Of a stretch of 64,000 bases of DNA, positions 29,322 through 40,282 are shown in pieces. The translations under genes and the position numbers were made by a program. The stretch spans positions 274,584 to 338,583 of the forward strand of contig NZ_VOJA01000004.1 of assembly GCF_007923265.1 (NCBI RefSeq). Direction: 5' to 3'. How positions within the stretch are numbered: position 1 is the stretch's first letter; each line of letters opens with the position of its first letter. A model generated the notes under the pieces. That model searched no databases and was not told the origin of the DNA. It worked only from the letters and a program-made list of their open reading frames with translations. This stretch comes from Francisella salimarina (GTDB taxonomy: Bacteria > Pseudomonadota > Gammaproteobacteria > Francisellales > Francisellaceae).

Positions 29322-29768
29322 TTGAATATAGAGCTAAAAATTTTAAATAAAGATATTGTCAAAGAGGTGCCTGAATATGGCACAGAGGGTTCGGCCGCAG
29401 TTGATCTTAGAGCTTGCATATCTCAAAAAGAGTTTTTGAATCCTGGCGAGTGTAAACTTGTTGGTACTGGTATTGCAATTAATATCGCAAATTCAGGCTA
29501 TGCAGCTATGATCTTACCTAGGTCAGGTTTGGGGCACAAGAAAGGTTTGGTATTGGGTAACGGTACAGGCCTTATTGATTCTGATTATCAAGGTGAATTG
29601 ATGGTTTCTTGTTTTAACCGTTCTCAAGAAGTTATAGAGATAGAGCCTCTGATGAGATTTGCTCAGCTTGTTATTGTTCCCGTGGTTCAAGCAAAGTTTG
29701 ATGTTGTAGAAGACTTTTCCCAACAGACAGTCAGGGCGGCTGGTGGGTTTGGTCACACTGGAGTTTGA
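29322..29768 (+). CDS. dut: dUTP diphosphatase
   Basis: 148 residues from a TTG start. TTG 29322 is decided by AGGAGA at 29310-29315, 6 bases upstream, and by alignment of (M)[12 protein letters not shown] with the Dut N-terminus; the longer frame would lie inside cdsA. All five trimeric dUTPase motifs are visible: [35 protein letters not shown], and [10 protein letters not shown]. It removes dUTP and provides dUMP for thymidylate. It sits 10 bases after cdsA and 3 before pgsA. The TTG may lower its yield relative to neighbours. Confidence 0.95.
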   Translation: MNIELKILNKDIVKEVPEYGTEGSAAVDLRACISQKEFLNPGECKLVGTGIAINIANSGYAAMILPRSGLGHKKGLVLGNGTGLIDSDYQGELMVSCFNRSQEVIEIEPLMRFAQLVIVPVVQAKFDVVEDFSQQTVRAAGGFGHTGV

Positions 29769-29771
29769 TTT

Positions 29772-30368
29772 ATGTTTTTTAATATTCCAAATATTCTAAC
29801 TTTTGGACGTTTGTTTCTAATACCTTTTATTGTAATTTGTTATTATTTTGACTTTCCTCATCATCATGGTATTACAGCTACTTTATTTTTGCTTGGGGCA
29901 GCTACTGACTGGTTGGATGGCTATTTAGCGCGTAAGTGGGAGCAAACAAGTAAATTAGGTGCTTTTTTGGATCCTGTTGCTGATAAGTTGATAGTGGCTA
30001 CTGCATTATGTCTTTTTATTGAAATGTATCCTTATTGGTGGGCAACAATTCCAGCAATTATTATGATATGTCGAGAGATTTTGGTATCAGCACTGCGTGA
30101 GTGGATGGCTGAGCTTGGTCAGCGTAGTGTCGTTAAGGTAGGTGTTTGGGGTAAGATCAAAACAACAGCCCAGATGGCGGCTTTATTTATATTTTTGATT
30201 AAGCCTGCGATAGATTTTAGGCACTCTTTGGATTATGCTAGCTTTAATACTTGGTTTATCTTATTAGGTTTTTTAATGCTTTATGTTGCGGTAATTCTTA
30301 CGGTTTACTCTATGTGTAACTATCTTTATGTTGCGTTTAAGTCTGTTTTTGGCAACTCTGATAAATAA
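29772..30368 (+). CDS. pgsA: CDP-diacylglycerol-glycerol-3-phosphate 3-phosphatidyltransferase
   Basis: 198 residues, 4-5 membrane segments. First step of phosphatidylglycerol synthesis using CDP-DAG. The CDP-alcohol phosphotransferase signature D-x2-D-G-x2-A-R-x8-G-x3-D-x3-D is complete (DWLDGYLARKWEQTSKLG followed by AFLDPVAD, about residues 40-65). N-terminus FFNIPNILTFGRLFLIP is typical of PgsA. It follows dut by 3 bases and closes the uppS-cdsA-dut-pgsA group. Confidence 0.96.
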   Translation: MFFNIPNILTFGRLFLIPFIVICYYFDFPHHHGITATLFLLGAATDWLDGYLARKWEQTSKLGAFLDPVADKLIVATALCLFIEMYPYWWATIPAIIMICREILVSALREWMAELGQRSVVKVGVWGKIKTTAQMAALFIFLIKPAIDFRHSLDYASFNTWFILLGFLMLYVAVILTVYSMCNYLYVAFKSVFGNSDK

Positions 30369-30501
30369 TACTTTTTCTTTTCTTTCTTTTGCTTTTTTGT
30401 TATTATTTCTGTCTAATGCTATTTTTGCAGGGATCACATCCTTGTCAGGCATTTGAAATCAATTTAAAACAAAACTGATAAAAAACGGAGAATAATAACT
30501 A
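30369..30501 (+). promoter_or_regulatory. Leader/promoter region of rpsL
   Basis: 133 bases with a long pyrimidine tract, then TTGTTA (30397-30402), a 17-base spacer and TATTTT (30420-30425) as a candidate promoter. The leader that follows (GGGATCACATCC...) is richer in G and C than its surroundings and ends with CGGAG before the ATG. This is the likely start of the large ribosomal transcript; the assignment is by position and weak motif match only. Confidence 0.4.
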
Positions 30502-30876
30502 ATGGCAACTATTAATCAGTTGGTGAACAACCCTCGCAAGAGATCGGTTGTTAAGTCTAAGGTTCCTGCGTTAAAGGCGTGTCCACAAAGAAGAGGTGTG
30601 TGTACTAGGGTGTATACTACAACTCCTAAGAAGCCTAACTCAGCACTTAGAAAAGTAGCTCGTGTAAGATTAACGAGCGGATTTGAGGTAACAAGCTACA
30701 TTGGTGGTGAAGGTCATAACCTACAAGAGCATAGTGTTGTGCTTATCAGAGGTGGTAGGGTTAAGGATTTACCAGGTGTGCGTTACCACATTGTTAGGGG
30801 TGCTTTAGATACTTCAGGTGTTAATAATCGTAAGCACGGTCGTTCAAAGTATGGTACTAAGCGTCCTAAGTCTTAA
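30502..30876 (+). CDS. rpsL: 30S ribosomal protein S12
   Basis: 124 residues, standard length. Part of the decoding centre. [12 protein letters not shown] and [13 protein letters not shown] are intact: Lys43 and Lys88 are the wild-type residues whose substitution gives streptomycin resistance or dependence, so this allele reads as streptomycin-sensitive. First gene of the str group, followed by rpsG and fusA. Confidence 0.99.
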   Translation: MATINQLVNNPRKRSVVKSKVPALKACPQRRGVCTRVYTTTPKKPNSALRKVARVRLTSGFEVTSYIGGEGHNLQEHSVVLIRGGRVKDLPGVRYHIVRGALDTSGVNNRKHGRSKYGTKRPKS

Positions 30877-30887
30877 TTTGTGTTTAA

Positions 30888-31388
<501 letters not shown>

Positions 31389-31402
31389 TAGGAGAATAGA
31401 AA

Positions 31403-33520
31403 ATGCCTCGTAAAACAGCTTTAGAAAAATATAGAAATATTGGTATCTGCGCTCACGTTGACGCAGGTAAAACAACTACTACAGAGCGTATTCTATTCTA
31501 TACTGGTCTTTCTCATAAGATTGGTGAGGTGCATGATGGTGCTGCCACTATGGATTGGATGGAGCAAGAGCAAGAAAGAGGTATTACAATTACTTCTGCT
31601 GCTACTACAACTTTTTGGTCTGGTATGGATCAGCAGTTTCCAGAGCATCGTATAAATATTATTGACACTCCGGGTCACGTTGACTTTACTATTGAGGTAG
31701 AGCGTTCACTACGTGTACTAGATGGTGCGGTAGTTGTCTTCTGTGGTTCATCTGGTGTTGAGCCTCAGTCAGAGACGGTATGGCGTCAAGCTAATAAGTA
31801 TGGTGTACCAAGAATCGTATTTGTAAATAAAATGGATAGATCTGGTGCTGACTTTGAAAGAGTGTGTGGCCAGATTAGAACGCGTTTAAAAGCAAATGTT
31901 GTTCCGGTTCAGTTAAATATTGGTGCTGAAGAAGATTTCAAAGGTGTTGTTGATCTTATGAAGATGAAGGCCATCATGTGGAATGAAGAAGACATGGGTC
32001 TAACTTATGATCTTGTTGATATTCCAGCTGAGCTTCAAGATAGAGCTGAAGAACTTCGTATGGAGATGATTGAGGCTGCTGCAGAAGCTTCTGAAGAGCT
32101 TATGGAAAAATACCTTGAAGAAGGCGAGCTTTCTGAAGATGAGATTAAACAAGGTCTTCGCACTAGAGTGTTAGCTAACGAAATCGTATTGGCATTCTGT
32201 GGATCTGCGTTTAAGAACAAGGGTGTTCAAGCTGTACTTGATGGTGTTATTGAATACTTGCCAGCTCCTAACCAAGTTGCTGCTATCAAATGTGAGACAG
32301 AGGATGGTGAGCCAGCTTCTCGTCCTTCATCTGATGAAGAGCCATTTGCAGCTCTTGCGTTTAAGCTTGCTACAGACCCGTTTGTTGGTAACCTAACATT
32401 TATACGTGTTTATTCGGGTGTGCTTAAGTCTGGTGATGCTGTATATAACCCTGTAAAAGGTAAAAAAGAGCGTGTTGGTCGTATTGTACAGATGCACTCA
32501 AATAAACGTGAAGAGATTAAAGAAGTACGAGCTGGTGATATTGCTGCTTGTATTGGTCTTAAAGATGTTACTACTGGTGATACTCTTTGTGATCTTGATA
32601 AGCCAGTAATTTTAGAAAGAATGGAATTCCCTGAGCCAGTAATTTCTGTTGCTGTTGAGCCTAAGACTAAGGCTGACCAAGAGAAGATGTCTATTGCGTT
32701 AGGTAAACTAGCTGCGGAAGATCCATCTTTCAGAGTTAAGACAGATGAAGAGTCTGGTCAAACAATTATCTCTGGTATGGGTGAGCTTCATTTAGATATT
32801 ATTGTTGATCGTATGAAGCGTGAATTCAAGGTTGAGGCAAATGTTGGTAACCCTCAGGTTGCTTACAGAGAAACTATCCGTGGAACTGTGGATCAAGATA
32901 GTAAGTTTGTTCGTCAGTCTGGTGGTAGAGGTCAATACGGTCATGTTGTTGTTAAGTTTGAACCATTGGCTGTTGAGACTAACGATGCTGGTGAAGAGAA
33001 AACTTTTGAGTTTGTTGACGAGATTGTTGGTGGTGTGGTACCAAAAGAGTATATTAGTTCAGTTGCTAAAGGTATCGAAGAGCAGATGCAAAATGGTGTA
33101 TTAGCTGGTTATCCTATGATTGGTGTTAAGGCTACATTGTTTGATGGTTCTTACCATGATGTTGACTCATCTGAGATGGCGTTTAAGATTGCTGCTTCAA
33201 TGGCTCTTAAAGAGGGTGCTAAGAAAGCAAATGCTTGTATACTTGAGCCAATCATGAAGGTTGAGGTTGTGACTCCTGAAGATTATTTAGGTGATGTTAT
33301 GGGTGACCTTAACAGAAGAAGAGGTATTATCGAAGGGATGGACGAAAACCCAAGCGGAAGAGTTATTAATGCTCTAGTTCCTCTTTCAGAAATGTTTGGT
33401 TATGCTACGAATGTGCGTTCTATGAGCCAAGGTAGAGCATCATTCTCTATGGAGTTTAAGAAGTACTCTGAAGTGCCAAATAATATTGCTGATGAAATAA
33501 TCAAATCACGTAACTCATAA
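31403..33520 (+). CDS. fusA: Elongation factor G
   Basis: 705 residues, full length. Translocase GTPase that also works with RRF (frr, this window). G-domain motifs: [15 protein letters not shown], the switch region [20 protein letters not shown] and NKMDRSGAD. Domains II-V follow, including [16 protein letters not shown] and [10 protein letters not shown]. Fusidic-acid target. Unlike the E. coli str operon, no tuf follows; rpsJ starts 18 bases after the stop. Confidence 0.99.
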   Translation: MPRKTALEKYRNIGICAHVDAGKTTTTERILFYTGLSHKIGEVHDGAATMDWMEQEQERGITITSAATTTFWSGMDQQFPEHRINIIDTPGHVDFTIEVERSLRVLDGAVVVFCGSSGVEPQSETVWRQANKYGVPRIVFVNKMDRSGADFERVCGQIRTRLKANVVPVQLNIGAEEDFKGVVDLMKMKAIMWNEEDMGLTYDLVDIPAELQDRAEELRMEMIEAAAEASEELMEKYLEEGELSEDEIKQGLRTRVLANEIVLAFCGSAFKNKGVQAVLDGVIEYLPAPNQVAAIKCETEDGEPASRPSSDEEPFAALAFKLATDPFVGNLTFIRVYSGVLKSGDAVYNPVKGKKERVGRIVQMHSNKREEIKEVRAGDIAACIGLKDVTTGDTLCDLDKPVILERMEFPEPVISVAVEPKTKADQEKMSIALGKLAAEDPSFRVKTDEESGQTIISGMGELHLDIIVDRMKREFKVEANVGNPQVAYRETIRGTVDQDSKFVRQSGGRGQYGHVVVKFEPLAVETNDAGEEKTFEFVDEIVGGVVPKEYISSVAKGIEEQMQNGVLAGYPMIGVKATLFDGSYHDVDSSEMAFKIAASMALKEGAKKANACILEPIMKVEVVTPEDYLGDVMGDLNRRRGIIEGMDENPSGRVINALVPLSEMFGYATNVRSMSQGRASFSMEFKKYSEVPNNIADEIIKSRNS

Positions 33521-33538
33521 TAAAAGGATATAATTAAA

Positions 33539-33856
33539 ATGGCTATAAATAATCAACGTATTAGAATTAGATTAAAAGCCTTTGATCATAAGCTTATCGA
33601 TATTTCTACTCAAGAAATTGTTGATACAGCTAAGAAAACAGGGGCTCAAGTAAAGGGACCAATCCCTTTACCAGTTCGTAAAGAGAAATTTACAATTCTT
33701 ATTTCTCCGCACGTAAACAAAAAAGCAAGAGATCAATATGAGATCAGAACTCACAAGAGATTGATTGATATTGTTGAACCTACGGATAAAACTGTAGATG
33801 CTCTAATGAAGCTTGATTTGGCATCAGGTGTTGATGTTCAGATCAGTTTAAGCTAA
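33539..33856 (+). CDS. rpsJ: 30S ribosomal protein S10 (NusE)
   Basis: 105 residues. 30S head protein that also serves in transcription antitermination with Nus[17 protein letters not shown] opening and [31 protein letters not shown] are conserved. AAAGGA precedes the ATG. It joins the str and S10 groups directly, so the usual S10 leader is absent before it; the nearest structured leader is the gap after this gene. Confidence 0.99.
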
Positions 33857-33904
33857 TATATACGATACTTTTTTGGAAATTCCAGAAAATAGTATTAGTT
33901 AGGT

Positions 33905-33930
33905 CTCTGCAGTCAATCGTAATTGCAGAG
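33905..33930 (+). promoter_or_regulatory. Hairpin in rpsJ-rplC gap
   Basis: CTCTGCA (33905-33911) pairs with TGCAGAG (33924-33930), closing a 12-base loop, followed by TTAATATAATAATAATAGAGG leading to rplC. The gap is 103 bases, unusually long for this block. TATAAT at 33935-33940 could also be a -10. L4, encoded two genes downstream, regulates the S10 operon in E. coli, so a displaced leader is possible. Confidence 0.5.
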
Positions 33931-33959
33931 TTAATATAATAATAATAGAGGATATAATA

Positions 33960-34592
33960 ATGTCTTTAGGATTAGTTGGTCGCAAATGTGGTATGACTCG
34001 TATATTTACTGAAGATGGTGTTTCTATTCCTGTTACAGTTGTTCAAGTTGAGTCAAACAAGGTTACTCAAGTTAAAACTGCTGAGACGGATGGTTATAAT
34101 GCTATTCAAGTAACTACTGGTTTTAAAAAGCGTTCTAATGTAAACAAGCCTGCTGCAGGTCATTATGCGAAAGCTGGTGTTGAGCCGGGCAGAGGTTTGT
34201 GGGAGTTTGCTATTGATAATGCTTCTGAGTACGAAGTTGGTGCATCTATTGATGCTACTATTTTCGAAGCAGGTCAGAAAGTAGATGTCAGAGGTGTATC
34301 TAAAGGTAAGGGTTTTGCAGGTGGTGTTAAGCGTCACAACTTTGCTACTCAAGATGCTACTCATGGTAACTCTCTTTCTCATAGAGTTCATGGTTCTACT
34401 GGTCAAAACCAGACTCCAGGTAGAGTATTCAAGAACAAAAAGATGGCTGGACACTTAGGTAGCGAAAACGTTACTATTCAGTCACTTGAGGTTGTGAGAG
34501 TGGACGCGGAAAATGGTTTATTACTTTTGAAAGGTGGTATTCCAGGTTCAGTTGGTGGAGATATTATCGTTACTCCAGCTGTTAAAAGTTAG
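33960..34592 (+). CDS. rplC: 50S ribosomal protein L3
   Basis: 210 residues. Early-assembly 50S protein reaching the peptidyl-transferase centre. [15 protein letters not shown] opening, [14 protein letters not shown] and the [27 protein letters not shown] extension (given in part) are typical; the Gln in GQNQTPGRV is the residue methylated by PrmB in E. coli. AGAGGA lies before the ATG. First gene after the structured 103-base gap. Confidence 0.99.
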   Translation: MSLGLVGRKCGMTRIFTEDGVSIPVTVVQVESNKVTQVKTAETDGYNAIQVTTGFKKRSNVNKPAAGHYAKAGVEPGRGLWEFAIDNASEYEVGASIDATIFEAGQKVDVRGVSKGKGFAGGVKRHNFATQDATHGNSLSHRVHGSTGQNQTPGRVFKNKKMAGHLGSENVTIQSLEVVRVDAENGLLLLKGGIPGSVGGDIIVTPAVKS

Positions 34593-34624
34593 TAGATAAA
34601 TATTAATTATACCGGAGAGTTGTT

Positions 34625-35248
34625 GTGGACTTAAATATAAAATCTTTAGCTGGTGCAGAGGCTGGTGTAGTGGGTGTTGCAGATGGTATATTTGCAGCTG
34701 ACTATAATGAAGCCCTAATTCATCAGGTTGTTGTTGCTTATATGGCAGGCGCTCGTCAAGGTACTAAAGCTCAGAAGACTAGATCAGAAGTATCTGGTGG
34801 TGGAGCTAAGCCTTGGAGACAGAAAGGTACAGGTAGAGCGAGAGCGGGTACGATCCGTTCACCTATTTTCAGAAAGGGTGGTGTTACATTTGCAGCTAAG
34901 CCTAAGAGCTATAAGCAAAAAGTAAATCGTAAAATGTATTCAGGTGCTGTTAAATCAATACTATCTGAATTGGTTAGATCTGACAGAATGACTGTTGTTG
35001 AGCAGTTGAAGTTAGATACTCCTAAGACAAAAGAATTCAAGACAATTGTTGATTCTTTAGGTGTTAAAGATGTTCTTTTTGTTGTTGGTGTGGAAGAGTT
35101 TAATGAAAATTTATACTTATCTTCTAGAAACCTTAAGAATGTTGCAGTATGTGATTCTGTGGAAATTAATCCAGTTTCTTTAGTTTGCTTTGAGAATGTT
35201 GTATTCACTAAGCAAGCTATTAAAGAAGTAGAGGAGAAACTAGTATGA
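34625..35248 (+). CDS. rplD: 50S ribosomal protein L4
   Basis: 207 residues from a GTG start with GGAG upstream. L4 lines the exit tunnel; in enterobacteria it also represses its operon and binds RNase E. The tunnel loop is present ([23 protein letters not shown]), the site where macrolide-resistance changes occur; it reads wild type. rplW overlaps the stop by 4 bases. Confidence 0.98.
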   Translation: MDLNIKSLAGAEAGVVGVADGIFAADYNEALIHQVVVAYMAGARQGTKAQKTRSEVSGGGAKPWRQKGTGRARAGTIRSPIFRKGGVTFAAKPKSYKQKVNRKMYSGAVKSILSELVRSDRMTVVEQLKLDTPKTKEFKTIVDSLGVKDVLFVVGVEEFNENLYLSSRNLKNVAVCDSVEINPVSLVCFENVVFTKQAIKEVEEKLV

Positions 35249-35544
35249 GTTCTCAAGAAAAATTATTAAAGACAGTTGTTAGACCTCACGTTTCTGATAA
35301 GACTTATGGTCTTTCAGATGCTAACTCTACTATAGTGTTCGAAGTAGCAAGAACTGCGACTAAGCAAGATGTGAAAAGTGCTGTAGAGAAGCTTTTTGAG
35401 GTTAAAGTTGAATCTGTGAATATCCTTAATGTTAAAGGTAAAGCTCGTAGATTTGGTCGTGTTGAGGGTAGAACAAAGGCTTGGAAAAAGGCTTATGTAA
35501 AGCTTGCTGAAGGACATGACATCAGTTTTGTTGGTGCAGAGTAA
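35245..35544 (+). CDS. rplW: 50S ribosomal protein L23
   Basis: 99 residues. Sits at the tunnel exit and is the docking site for trigger factor and [18 protein letters not shown] opening, [22 protein letters not shown] helix and [15 protein letters not shown] extension are conserved. Translationally coupled to rplD (ATGA overlap). Confidence 0.98.
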   Translation: MSSQEKLLKTVVRPHVSDKTYGLSDANSTIVFEVARTATKQDVKSAVEKLFEVKVESVNILNVKGKARRFGRVEGRTKAWKKAYVKLAEGHDISFVGAE

Positions 35545-35564
35545 CTTAGAGAAGGTTTGTAATC

Positions 35565-36389
35565 ATGATTGAAATAAAAAAAGCTAAACCTACTTCACCT
35601 GGCCGTCGCCACGTAGTGAGCGTAAAGAATACAGAATTACACACAGGTAAGCCGTTTAAGGGTTTGGTAGAAGCTAAGAAGAGTAAGGCTGGTAGAAACA
35701 ATACTGGTAGAATTACAGTTCGTCATCAAGGTGGCGGACATAAGCAGCATTACCGTGTTGTGGACTTTAAAAGAAACAAAGATAATATCGTAGCTAAGGT
35801 TGAGAGAATCGAGTACGATCCTAACCGTAGCGCAAATATTGCTTTAGTACTTTATGCTGATGGTGAAAGAAGATATATCATCGCTCCTAAAGGTTTAAAG
35901 AAAGATATGTCGATAGTTTCTGGTGAAAAAGTAGATGTTGCTGTAGGTAACTGTATGCCATTGAGAAATATCCCTCTTGGTACAGTTATTCATAATATCG
36001 AAATGAAGCCTATGAAAGGTGCGCAAATGATCAGAAGTGCTGGTACTTTCGCTCAGTTGGTTGGTAAAGATAATGCTTATGCAATTATTCGTTTAAGATC
36101 AGGTGAGATGAGAAGAGTGCTTCTTGATTGTAGAGCTGTTATTGGTGTGGTATCAAATTCTGAGCACAACTTAAAATCTTTAGGTAAGGCTGGTGCGAAG
36201 CGCTGGAGAGGCGTAAGACCTACTGTAAGAGGTGTTGCGATGAACCCAGTAGATCACCCGCATGGTGGTGGTGAAGGTCGTACTTCAGGTGGTAGACATC
36301 CTGTGTCTCCATGGGGTGTGCCTACTAAAGGTTATAAGACGCGTAAAAATAAGCGTTCTAATAAGTTGATTGTTCAAAAACGTAAGTAA
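35565..36389 (+). CDS. rplB: 50S ribosomal protein L2
   Basis: 274 residues, standard length. Largest 50S protein, needed for peptidyl-transferase activity and subunit association. [13 protein letters not shown] opening, [15 protein letters not shown], and the catalytic-loop region [25 protein letters not shown] (His in DHPHGGG) are intact. rpsS follows after 14 bases. Confidence 0.99.
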   Translation: MIEIKKAKPTSPGRRHVVSVKNTELHTGKPFKGLVEAKKSKAGRNNTGRITVRHQGGGHKQHYRVVDFKRNKDNIVAKVERIEYDPNRSANIALVLYADGERRYIIAPKGLKKDMSIVSGEKVDVAVGNCMPLRNIPLGTVIHNIEMKPMKGAQMIRSAGTFAQLVGKDNAYAIIRLRSGEMRRVLLDCRAVIGVVSNSEHNLKSLGKAGAKRWRGVRPTVRGVAMNPVDHPHGGGEGRTSGGRHPVSPWGVPTKGYKTRKNKRSNKLIVQKRK

Positions 36390-36403
36390 TTAGGGAGAAG
36401 GTT

Positions 36404-36682
36404 GTGCCTCGTTCATTAAAAAAAGGACCTTTTGTAGATCATCATCTTTTAAAGAAGGTTTTTGAAGCGCAAGAAAGTAATTCTAAAAAGCCAATCAAAA
36501 CATGGTCGAGAAGATCATTGATTGTGCCGGATATGATAGGTTTAACTATAGCTGTACATAACGGTCAACAGCATGTGCCAGTTCTTATGACTGAAGAGAT
36601 GGTAGGTCATAAGTTAGGTGAGTTTGCTGTAACTCGTAACTACCGTGGTCATGCAGCTGATAAAAAAGCTAAGAAGAAATAG
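36404..36682 (+). CDS. rpsS: 30S ribosomal protein S19
   Basis: 92 residues from a GTG start; GGGAGAAGG precedes it. The [17 protein letters not shown] opening and [23 protein letters not shown] segments are standard. S19 forms a head complex with S13 contacting the A-site tRNA and the B1 bridge. Confidence 0.99.
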   Translation: MPRSLKKGPFVDHHLLKKVFEAQESNSKKPIKTWSRRSLIVPDMIGLTIAVHNGQQHVPVLMTEEMVGHKLGEFAVTRNYRGHAADKKAKKK

Positions 36683-36696
36683 TTGGGGTTATACAC

Positions 36697-37032
36697 ATGG
36701 AAGTACAAGCTAAATTAAAAAATGCTAGAATCTCAGCTCAAAAGGCAAGACTAGTAGCAGACCAAGTCAGGGGCTTACCTGTAGAGCAAGCTATTAATCT
36801 TTTGACTTTTAGTAATAAGAAAGCAGCAGTGCTAATTAAAGATGTTTTAAATTCAGCTATCGCTAATGCAGAGCATAATGATGGTATGGATGTTGACTCA
36901 TTGTTTGTTTCAACTGTATTTGTAGATGAGGGTCCTACTATGAAGCGTTTTGAAGCTAGAGCAAAAGGTCGTGGAAATCGTATTTTAAAAAGAACTTCGC
37001 ATATCACTGTGAAAGTTGCTGAGAAAAATTAA
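36697..37032 (+). CDS. rplV: 50S ribosomal protein L22
   Basis: 111 residues. Tunnel-constriction protein; its beta-hairpin loop ([22 protein letters not shown]) is intact with no macrolide-type deletion. N-terminal [21 protein letters not shown] is typical. Located between rpsS and rpsC in conserved S10 order. Confidence 0.99.
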   Translation: MEVQAKLKNARISAQKARLVADQVRGLPVEQAINLLTFSNKKAAVLIKDVLNSAIANAEHNDGMDVDSLFVSTVFVDEGPTMKRFEARAKGRGNRILKRTSHITVKVAEKN

Positions 37033-37046
37033 GAGGTGTAGTAAAA

Positions 37047-37715
37047 ATGGGTCAAAAAGTAAATCCTAATGGAATTCGATTAGGCATAGTAAAAGAGCAT
37101 AATTCAACGTGGTATGCTGACTCTTCTGACTACGCTACTAAGCTTAATGAAGATATTAAGGTTAGAGAGTTTTTGCATAAAAAACTTGCATCAGCAGCAG
37201 TTAGTAAGATTCAAATTGAGAGACCTGCTCAAAATGCTAAAATCACAATACATACAGCAAGACCTGGTATCGTGATTGGTAAGAAGGGCGAAGATGTTGA
37301 AAAATTACGTTCTGATGTTAATAAGTTAATGGGTATACCTGTTCAGATTAATATTGAAGAAGTGCGTAAGCCAGAGATTGATGCTAAATTAGTTGCTGAT
37401 AGTGTAGCTCAGCAATTAGAAAAAAGAGTAATGTTCAGAAGAGCTATGAAAAAGGCTATGCAAGCTGCTATGAAATCAGGTGCTAAAGGTATCAAGATTA
37501 TGGTTAGTGGTCGTTTAGGCGGTGCTGAGATTGCTCGTTCTGAGTGGGCTAGAGATGGTAGAGTTCCTCTACAAACTTTTAGAGCGGATGTAGACTATTC
37601 TACAGCTCAAGCGTTGACGACTTATGGTATCATAGGTGTTAAAGTTTGGATCTATAAGGGTGAAGTTCTTCCTGGTCAATTGAATCAGAAAAATAATAAA
37701 AAAGGAGCTAAATAA
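37047..37715 (+). CDS. rpsC: 30S ribosomal protein S3
   Basis: 222 residues. mRNA-entry protein with helicase-related role. [14 protein letters not shown] opening, KH-domain motif [17 protein letters not shown] (GXXG = GKKG), and [17 protein letters not shown] are present. Its stop overlaps rplP start by one base (TAATG). Confidence 0.99.
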   Translation: MGQKVNPNGIRLGIVKEHNSTWYADSSDYATKLNEDIKVREFLHKKLASAAVSKIQIERPAQNAKITIHTARPGIVIGKKGEDVEKLRSDVNKLMGIPVQINIEEVRKPEIDAKLVADSVAQQLEKRVMFRRAMKKAMQAAMKSGAKGIKIMVSGRLGGAEIARSEWARDGRVPLQTFRADVDYSTAQALTTYGIIGVKVWIYKGEVLPGQLNQKNNKKGAK

Positions 37716-38128
37716 TGCTACAGCCTAAGCGTACAAAGTTTCGTAAACAGCAGAAGATGCGTAATAGAGGCTTGGCTCACAGAGGTAATAAAGTAAGCTT
37801 TGGTGAGTTTGGTCTACAGGCGACATCTAGAGGTAGGGTTACTGCTAGACAAATAGAAGCAGGAAGAAGAGCTATTACTCGTCATATTAAGCGTGGTGGT
37901 AAAGTTTGGATTAGAATCTTCCCAGATAAGCCAATTACACAAAAACCTCTTGAAGTTCGTATGGGTAAAGGTAAGGGTTCTGTTGAATATTGGGTTGCTC
38001 AAATTCAGCCGGGTCGTGTACTATATGAGATCACTGGTGTAAAAGAAGAATTAGCGCGTGAAGCTTTTGCTAGAGCAGCTGCTAAAATGCCAGTGCAGAC
38101 AACTTTTGTTGAAAAGCAGGTGATGTAA
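37715..38128 (+). CDS. rplP: 50S ribosomal protein L16
   Basis: 137 residues. Positions the A-site tRNA. Opening [43 protein letters not shown] and [15 protein letters not shown] are conserved. The arginine hydroxylated by YcfD in E. coli lies in this region. Coupled by TAATG overlaps to both rpsC and rpmC. Confidence 0.99.
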   Translation: MLQPKRTKFRKQQKMRNRGLAHRGNKVSFGEFGLQATSRGRVTARQIEAGRRAITRHIKRGGKVWIRIFPDKPITQKPLEVRMGKGKGSVEYWVAQIQPGRVLYEITGVKEELAREAFARAAAKMPVQTTFVEKQVM

Positions 38129-38328
38129 TGAAAAGAAAAGATACTTTAAAAGATTATAGAGGTAAAAGTATTGACCAATTGCAAGAAGCGAAAATAGAGT
38201 TATTGCAACAGTTATTTTCTCTTCGTATGCAGAAGGGTACAGGGCAATTAAAAAAGAATCACTTGTTTAAAAGTGCAAAAAGAGATATTGCTCGTATAAA
38301 TACAATAATATCAGAAAAGAATAAATAG
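38128..38328 (+). CDS. rpmC: 50S ribosomal protein L29
   Basis: 66 residues, two-helix protein near the tunnel exit. Visible family segments are [24 protein letters not shown] and [10 protein letters not shown]. Start overlaps the rplP stop. Normal size and position in the S10 group. Confidence 0.98.
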   Translation: MKRKDTLKDYRGKSIDQLQEAKIELLQQLFSLRMQKGTGQLKKNHLFKSAKRDIARINTIISEKNK

Positions 38329-38339
38329 GTGCCTTGAAG

Positions 38340-38591
38340 ATGAGCGATAAAATTAGATTGTTAGAAGGTAAAGTTTCTAGCGTAGCTATGGATAAAACTG
38401 TAGTTGTAAGAGCTGAAAGATATGTTAAGCACCCTTTATATGGTAAGTTTGTTAAAAAAACTACAAAATACTATGTTCATGATGAGAAAAATGAATGTAA
38501 AGAAGGTGATGTTATCAAGTTCAAAGAAACTAAACCGTATTCAAAAACTAAGAAATGGTGTTTAGTCGATATTATCCATAGAGAAAAATAA
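38340..38591 (+). CDS. rpsQ: 30S ribosomal protein S17
   Basis: 83 residues from ATG 38340, preferred over TTG 38334 because AGGT at 38327-38330 is correctly spaced only for the ATG. OB-fold 16S binder: [21 protein letters not shown] and [11 protein letters not shown] are typical. Last gene of the S10 group; a 90-base gap with a hairpin separates it from rplN. Confidence 0.98.
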   Translation: MSDKIRLLEGKVSSVAMDKTVVVRAERYVKHPLYGKFVKKTTKYYVHDEKNECKEGDVIKFKETKPYSKTKKWCLVDIIHREK

Positions 38592-38630
38592 TAAATTTGA
38601 TTTTATTTTTGTTTATTGGTATATTTATCG

Positions 38631-38652
38631 GACTGCAAATTACTCAGCAGTC
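38631..38652 (+). promoter_or_regulatory. Hairpin in rpsQ-rplN gap
   Basis: GACTGC (38631-38636) pairs with GCAGTC (38647-38652) around a 10-base loop; TTATATAATAATAATTAAGGG follows, ending in the rplN Shine-Dalgarno. Shares the GCAGTC arm and the downstream TATAATAATAAT tract with the rpsJ-rplC hairpin. May mark a spc promoter (TATAAT at 38656-38661) or an RNA regulatory site. Confidence 0.5.
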
Positions 38653-38681
38653 TTATATAATAATAATTAAGGGTTATTTGT

Positions 38682-39050
38682 ATGATTCAAATGCAAACAG
38701 AACTCCAAGTTGCTGATAACAGTGGCGCTAAGAGAGTAGAGTGTATTAAAGTTTTGGGTGGTTCACATCGCAGATATGCATCTATTGGAGATGTTATAAA
38801 AGTGACTGTGAAAGAAGCTGCTCCAAGAGGTAAAGCTAAAAAAGGATCTGTATATAATGCTGTAGTTGTTAGAACAGCTAAAGGTGTTCGTAGAAAAGAT
38901 GGTTCTAAAGTCCGTTTTGATGGCAATGCTGCCGTGCTTCTAAATGCTAACGGTCAACCTATCGGGACACGTATTTTTGGCCCTGTTACTAGAGAGCTAC
39001 GTACAGAGAAGTTTATGAAGATCGTATCTTTAGCACCAGAAGTACTATAG
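38682..39050 (+). CDS. rplN: 50S ribosomal protein L14
   Basis: 122 residues, standard. Contributes to the B5/B8 bridges. [27 protein letters not shown] (in part), [21 protein letters not shown] and [11 protein letters not shown] are conserved. First gene of the spc group, preceded by the hairpin-containing gap. Confidence 0.99.
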   Translation: MIQMQTELQVADNSGAKRVECIKVLGGSHRRYASIGDVIKVTVKEAAPRGKAKKGSVYNAVVVRTAKGVRRKDGSKVRFDGNAAVLLNANGQPIGTRIFGPVTRELRTEKFMKIVSLAPEVL

Positions 39051-39073
39051 TTATATTTATTGAGGTGTAGATA

Positions 39074-39391
39074 ATGAATAGATTAAAAAAAGGTGATGAC
39101 GTAATAGTTATTGCTGGTAAAGATAAGGGTCGTAGAGGCGTTGTTAAATCATTCGCTAAAGGCGGTTCTTTAGTTTTGGTGGAAGGTGTTAATATTGTTA
39201 AGAAGCATGTTAAGCCTAACCCTAATAGAGGTGTGGAAGGTGGAGTTGTTGAGAAAGAACTTCCTGTTGATGCTTCTAACGTTGCTATCTTTAACCCTGC
39301 TACTGAAAAAGCAGATAGAGTGGGTTACAAGTTTGTTGATGAGAAAAAGGTTCGCTACTTTAAATCTAATGGCGAGCTTGTAGACTTATAG
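39074..39391 (+). CDS. rplX: 50S ribosomal protein L24
   Basis: 105 residues. Assembly initiator with a KOW motif: [20 protein letters not shown], then [14 protein letters not shown] and the [17 protein letters not shown] region. Lies between rplN and rplE as in E. coli. TGAGGTG precedes the ATG. Confidence 0.99.
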   Translation: MNRLKKGDDVIVIAGKDKGRRGVVKSFAKGGSLVLVEGVNIVKKHVKPNPNRGVEGGVVEKELPVDASNVAIFNPATEKADRVGYKFVDEKKVRYFKSNGELVDL

Positions 39392-39403
39392 GACTAAGTT
39401 TTT

Positions 39404-39943
39404 ATGGCAAGATTAAAAGATTATTATCAAAAAGAGCTTGTAGCTAAGTTAAAGTCTGAGCTAGGGCTGGATAATATAATGGAAGTACCTGCTATTGAGA
39501 AAATTACTCTTAATATGGGTGTTGGTGATGCTGCAAAAGACAAGAAAATTATGACTTTTGCGTTAAATGATTTGACAGCGATTGCTGGTCAAAAACCAGT
39601 TGTTACTAAGTCTAAAAAATCAATTGCTGGTTTTAAAATTCGTGACGGATGGCCAATAGGTGCTAAAGTTACTTTACGTGGTGAGCGTATGTATGAATTT
39701 TTAGATAGACTTATAACAATTGCTATTCCTAGAATCAGAGATTTTAGGGGGTTAAGTGCTAAATCTTTTGATGGAAGAGGTAATTATAGCTTAGGTATGA
39801 GAGAGCAAATTTCTTTCCCTGAAATTGATTATGATAAAGTTGACTCTATCAGAGGTTTAGATATTTCGATAACTACTACAGCTAAAAATGATGATCAAGG
39901 AAGAGCTTTGCTTAAGGCATTTGGTTTTCCTTTTAAGTCTTAA
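39404..39943 (+). CDS. rplE: 50S ribosomal protein L5
   Basis: 179 residues, full length. Binds 5S rRNA and contacts P-site t[41 protein letters not shown] and [20 protein letters not shown] are conserved. In E. coli S8 represses the operon by binding near the start of rplE; the 12-base gap here shows no separate structure. Confidence 0.99.
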   Translation: MARLKDYYQKELVAKLKSELGLDNIMEVPAIEKITLNMGVGDAAKDKKIMTFALNDLTAIAGQKPVVTKSKKSIAGFKIRDGWPIGAKVTLRGERMYEFLDRLITIAIPRIRDFRGLSAKSFDGRGNYSLGMREQISFPEIDYDKVDSIRGLDISITTTAKNDDQGRALLKAFGFPFKS

Positions 39944-39961
39944 TTTAAATTGGGGTTTTAA

Positions 39962-40267
39962 ATGGCAAAAAAATCAATGATTCAGAGAGAGTTGAAGAGA
40001 GAAAAATTAGTAGCTAAATATGCTCAAAAAAGAGCTGAGCTAAAAGCTATTATTCTTGATACAAACTCTACTGAAGAACAAAAGTGGGAAGCTCAAATTA
40101 AACTGCAGAAGTTACCGGTAAACTCTTCAGCTTCTAGAGTTCAAAGAAGATGTAAAGTTACAGGTAGACCACATGCTGTATACAGAAAGTTTGGTTTATG
40201 CCGTAATAAGCTTAGAGAGTATGCAATGGCAGGTGATGTTCCTGGTTTGAAAAAAGCTAGTTGGTAA
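39962..40267 (+). CDS. rpsN: 30S ribosomal protein S14
   Basis: 101 residues, the long zinc-free form (no CxxC pair). The C-terminal [26 protein letters not shown] is typical (in part). Head protein near the A site. Order rplE-rpsN-rpsH is standard. Confidence 0.99.
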   Translation: MAKKSMIQRELKREKLVAKYAQKRAELKAIILDTNSTEEQKWEAQIKLQKLPVNSSASRVQRRCKVTGRPHAVYRKFGLCRNKLREYAMAGDVPGLKKASW

Positions 40268-40282
40268 TAAGGAATTTAAGTT

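Noticed and set aside
34053-34454. 133-codon minus-strand frame inside rplC
   Set aside because: Shadow frame; the plus strand encodes a complete L3.
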